A stretch of DNA of 64,000 nucleotides from Brachynemurus nebulosus (lineage: Eukaryota > Arthropoda > Insecta > Neuroptera > Myrmeleontidae): assembly GCA_035578155.1 (NCBI GenBank), contig JAPWDM010000045.1:1231001-1295000 (forward strand), in the 5' to 3' direction. The stretch's first letter is position 1; each line of letters opens with the position of its first letter. The position numbers and the translations under genes are program-made. Below the pieces are notes generated by a model that did not search any database, was not told where the DNA came from, and worked only from the letters and a program-made list of their open reading frames with translations. Below are positions 60,554 through 64,000 of the stretch, piece after piece.

Positions 60554-62010
60554 GACTACTATCCTTTTGGAATATTCCAGAAAGCGAGTCTATATTAGAA
60601 AAAATGTGCAAAAGACACTGAAAGAAATTTTTTCAAGTAAAGAGCGAAAAATTCAAACTGGTCTTCGAATATTTACCAGCAATTCTGTGTATTTCTTTGA
60701 GATTGAAGAAAAAAGTTGCTGATCCAATGTAGTACAAATATTATTCTTATTAAGTCTTACTTAATTTATTCCGTATAGTTTATAAAGCAATTTGGTTTCC
60801 ACCAATACAGAATTACTGATAAATATTTGAAAATTGTGAGTCCAGCACAAACGCAAAACCATTAAAGTTTCACATTAAACTGAAGTGGGGGGGGGGGTGT
60901 CGAATTATACATGGTTAGTAAAAATCTTTCTTTTAAGAACTCGCGTCACTGGTACGTAAACAGTAGCTTATAGAATTTTACGAACGAAAAATTTGTCTCA
61001 AGTAGATCTCTCCCAGTCACAAATTCCTACTGAATCAGATTTTTGTATTTTCTAACAATAAATACCGTCGTTATGGCATCTGCAGATTCTATATACGGAC
61101 GGAGTTTTACTACTGTAACTCCTATTATTGAAACTGGAGGATGAGCTTTAGACCGACAATCTGAATAGACAAAGTGTTAAAAAGAGACATAGTAGAACCA
61201 AAGCGTTGCAGTAAGCCACGTATCGAAACTTGATGTGTATAAAAAGGATATACTGACACTATAAAATCAGTTAGTATAAAATACTCAATGGGATACTTAA
61301 GGGGGAGCTCTTCGGTCAAAAACGGCAGTCTCAAACAATTTTTTTCTCAATAGTTTCATTAACTAGAGGTATAGTTTTCAATATTTAAATGAGATGAATT
61401 TTCAAGTACGGCAATAATCAGCAGTATTGTTCGCAGCATGTTACCTACTTATCTATATTAATGCAAAAAGAAACCGTCGCTTGTAAAACAGGTAACAAAT
61501 TTAAATACAATTGGAGTGAACATAGGGTGGTATTTGTTGTAAGTAATAAAATAATTTAACATCTTGAAAGTTTATGGTCACTAATAACACCCTCTCGAAA
61601 AGTCATCCCAAAAATTGTTGGAAAAGGTATACAATTTTCTTTCTCTCATTAAACAATCATTCAAGATCAGGGCCGTGGAGAGAACAAAGCACAAATAGCG
61701 AGCCCTAAAAAGCACATCTCGTAAAAATTTCTCCCCGAAAAAAATAATTCTATATTTTATATTTTGTCGTCTAATAAAGAAAAACAAAAATATCTCGAAT
61801 CATTCTAACAATTTATTTATTTTTTAAATTGAAACATATAGCTTGGTGGAAAAATTTTTTCCTGAAAACTACCGTCCGCTTCCATTACCCGACAGGTCGG
61901 GAAATGGGAGCCTAAAAGTTACTTTAAATTTGATAAAAATTTTAAAAACAAAATCAGTCTTCAAAAACAAAATAAGTGCAAAAATACAGCAAATAATAGT
62001 TATTTGTGTA
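60554..62010. other. Non-coding stretch with a possible hAT end fragment
   Basis: At 61669 the phrase cagggccgtggagag resembles a hAT terminus, but no inverted partner or target duplication was found. The open frame 60510-60722 begins inside the MITE and has no recognisable domain. Confidence 0.4.
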
Positions 62011-62017
62011 TTAAGAG

Positions 62018-62115
62018 CGCAAAATAGTACATTGCCGCTCGATTGAGAATGTTGATGCGCGAAGCCACCAGGCGGAGCGCGTTATTCTCATGAGAGCGGC
62101 AATGTCATTTTGTAT
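62018..62115. repeat. GC-rich imperfect palindrome
   Basis: Left arm caaaatagtacattgccgct, right arm agcggcaatgtcattttg; inner gagaat / attctc and gcgc / gcgc pairs. Loop about gaagccaccaggcggagc. Confidence 0.75.
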
Positions 62116-62511
62116 TCGAATTACATAAAAAAATTTGTCTACACTCTTATAAAATGTATTTTTTATTTAAAGGATACTTGAAAAAATAATAATGGACGTT
62201 AATATTTACTTTAATGTTATAATTTTAGAAGTTTTTAACGTTAGAAATATCTGGACGTGTACTTGAAAAATCACTGTCACTAGTAGATATTTCCGTGGTA
62301 TATGTATAGATTTTTTAAAATTTTTTTATTCTTATTATTTATTAATTATACTTACTTATTATTTTTAATTAATATTTTGTAGTTATTTTGAAATTTAATA
62401 AAATTAATATTTCACTTGATTACGATAAAAATAATAATTTTAGAATCTGTTTATTTGTTACCATAGAAAATATAAACAACGCCTACCCCATTTGTAATTA
62501 AATATACGTTG

Positions 62512-62635
62512 AGTGAGCGATAAAGTACTATTTTTCCGCTTTAAGGCGAAAAGTAGTACTTTGTTGCTCGGCAACTAGAGTCTTCGGCAAATACACGCTT
62601 TGTGCTCTCTTCACAGAGCGTAAAAGCCTACTTTT
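62512..62635. repeat. GC-rich dyads
   Basis: Two neighbouring hairpins: gagcgataaagtacta ... tagtactttgttgctc (62515-62569) and acgctttgtgctct ... agagcgt (about 62593-62621). Confidence 0.65.
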
Positions 62636-62639
62636 CACT

Positions 62640-64000
62640 AAGATTGTAGAAAAAGGTATTTTGGTAACGAAATTCAACTTTATAATCAAAACAAAAGAAT
62701 TATTTTAAGAATTCTAAGAATTCTAAGGGTTAAAATTGTGAAGATCAGGGCAAAGTACACAAATATAATCAGTTACGCTATCAATCGGAGTCAAAACATT
62801 CTGTGTGTGTTCAGTTTCTACCGCTTCTGCAACGATAACATAACTTTGCAAAAAAGTCTTGTATTCAGTCTTTTCAGATGAGAAAAGACTGAATACAAGA
62901 CTGAGAAAAGACAAAATCTACCATTTTATGAAACATGGTTATAGATTTCAATATTCATTATCACATTCATTATGAATTCATTGAATTCATTGAATAAACA
63001 TTATTCAAGTTATTATCACAATTCTGATAATCATAACAAAAAATAGGCAAACTTGGCAATATAATTAGTGATAATTAATTAAATTAAAAAATTTAATTTA
63101 GTTATTACTTTGACATCGTTACAATTATTTTGTTATAAGCACCGAACACAAAAAATCTCTCCTAACAAATGAATGCCTGCAGGTACCGGAAAATGCGCAT
63201 GAGAGAAGCTTAGCCGACAAATACTGAAGACGCGTAAGTTGCGTACTAGCGAACACAAGCATTAAAAGTGTGTACATTTGCACCGATCCCATTACTCGCT
63301 AGCTCTCATTACCCCTCGCTCCCCTACATATTTAGGATGGAAATAAAAATTAAAATTTATTTATAAAGATGAACAGAGTATAACATCACAACGTCTAAAT
63401 ATAATCTCATCTCAGTATACAGTGACAGACAATACAGTTATAATTTGTCAATAATAATGAAACAATAAAAAATGACATTGATATTTCAATACATTATGAA
63501 TTACACGATAATTACTGAACAGAAAAATTTAGCATCATTACATCAACAAATTTACAAAAAAAAAAAAGAAAAAAAAACAGCTGCAATTTTTCTGGAAATA
63601 ATGAATTTTTTACTTCACACAAAAGATATGATCATCATCATTAATGAAATTTAACACTCAATGATATCAGCAATATTTATTCTACCGATATACATTCAAA
63701 CTAGGCACATACAGCAATAACAGTGAAAAAATATCACCGTAAATCTGTTTCATACTGCTACAAAATTAACTATATAAGAGTACGGTTAAGCTAATCTACT
63801 ACCAACTGTGATTAACTAATATTACCTAAATTTGGTATTAACACAGCTGAAATACACACTGATAATGGGCCGTTTGTAGCTGAATCGATCATTTTAAATG
63901 ACTCGTTCAAACTTATTGTGAACGGTAGCAGAGCCATAGGGTGGTAGGAGCGACGCGATCAAAAAAAAAAGTAGGAAAACGGAGCAGAGAGTGCGAATGA
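62640..64000. other. AT-rich non-coding stretch to the window edge
   Basis: Contains a short inverted repeat near 62858-62902 (cttgtattcagtcttttc and its complement). No gene or bounded element recognised. Confidence 0.45.

Noticed and set aside
61669..61690. hAT element starting cagggccgtgg
   Set aside because: Only one end is visible, with no partner and no 8-bp duplication.

Overview
The window is strongly AT-rich eukaryotic DNA, and I see no host protein-coding gene in it that I can defend. The transposon families point to an arthropod, probably an insect: a mariner with the D34D signature, PIF/Harbinger elements carrying a MADF gene, hAT, piggyBac-like and pogo-like MITEs, and tRNA-derived SINEs. 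The order is not resolved by eye; a hemipteran is possible. None of the longer reading frames looks like a host exon. They fall in repeats, in TA microsatellites or in transposon remnants.

Layout. 0.7-1.6 kb: a hAT-type MITE and a 4-bp-TSD element. 4.5 kb: a decayed tRNA SINE. 5.7-6.6 kb: an internally deleted mariner. 7.2-8.4 kb: an element with iterated motifs, a TA microsatellite inside a dispersed repeat, and a pogo-like MITE. 10-15.8 kb: a tandem duplication, an iterated 13-bp motif, a TA-TSD MITE, a Harbinger-type MITE and a second 4-bp-TSD element. 22-26 kb: two more 4-bp-TSD elements, a palindromic MITE and a hAT MITE. 28.8-30.7 kb: a cluster of one dispersed repeat family, ending in a 225-bp inverted pair. 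32 kb: a SINE with a 10-bp TSD. 34.5-36 kb: a PIF/Harbinger element with a MADF gene and a nested poly(A) retro-insertion. 36.4-37.5 kb and 38.7 kb: two inverted-repeat elements. 41-43 kb: iterated motifs and decayed interspersed repeats. 45.2-46.8 and 51.9-52.3 kb: three piggyBac-like TTAA elements. 53-54.7 kb: GC-rich dyads and a Helitron-like tail. 55.7-57 kb: a second PIF/Harbinger element holding remnants of both of its genes, beside a fifth 4-bp-TSD element. 58.9-59.5 kb: a foldback composite carrying tRNA sequences. 60.3 kb: a hAT MITE. 62 kb: more GC-rich dyads.

Two things stand out. First, five elements have termini starting GAA or GAG, exact 4-bp target duplications (ATTT, ATTT, ATAT, AGAT, AATT), and in three of them copies of the terminal motif repeated inside. 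Second, a 627-bp foldback at 58.9-59.5 kb contains a complete tRNA-like gene and a deleted second one, and is bounded by an exact 12-bp direct repeat. Most element boundaries here rest on a terminal inverted repeat plus matching target duplication read directly from the sequence; superfamily names are inference from those signatures.
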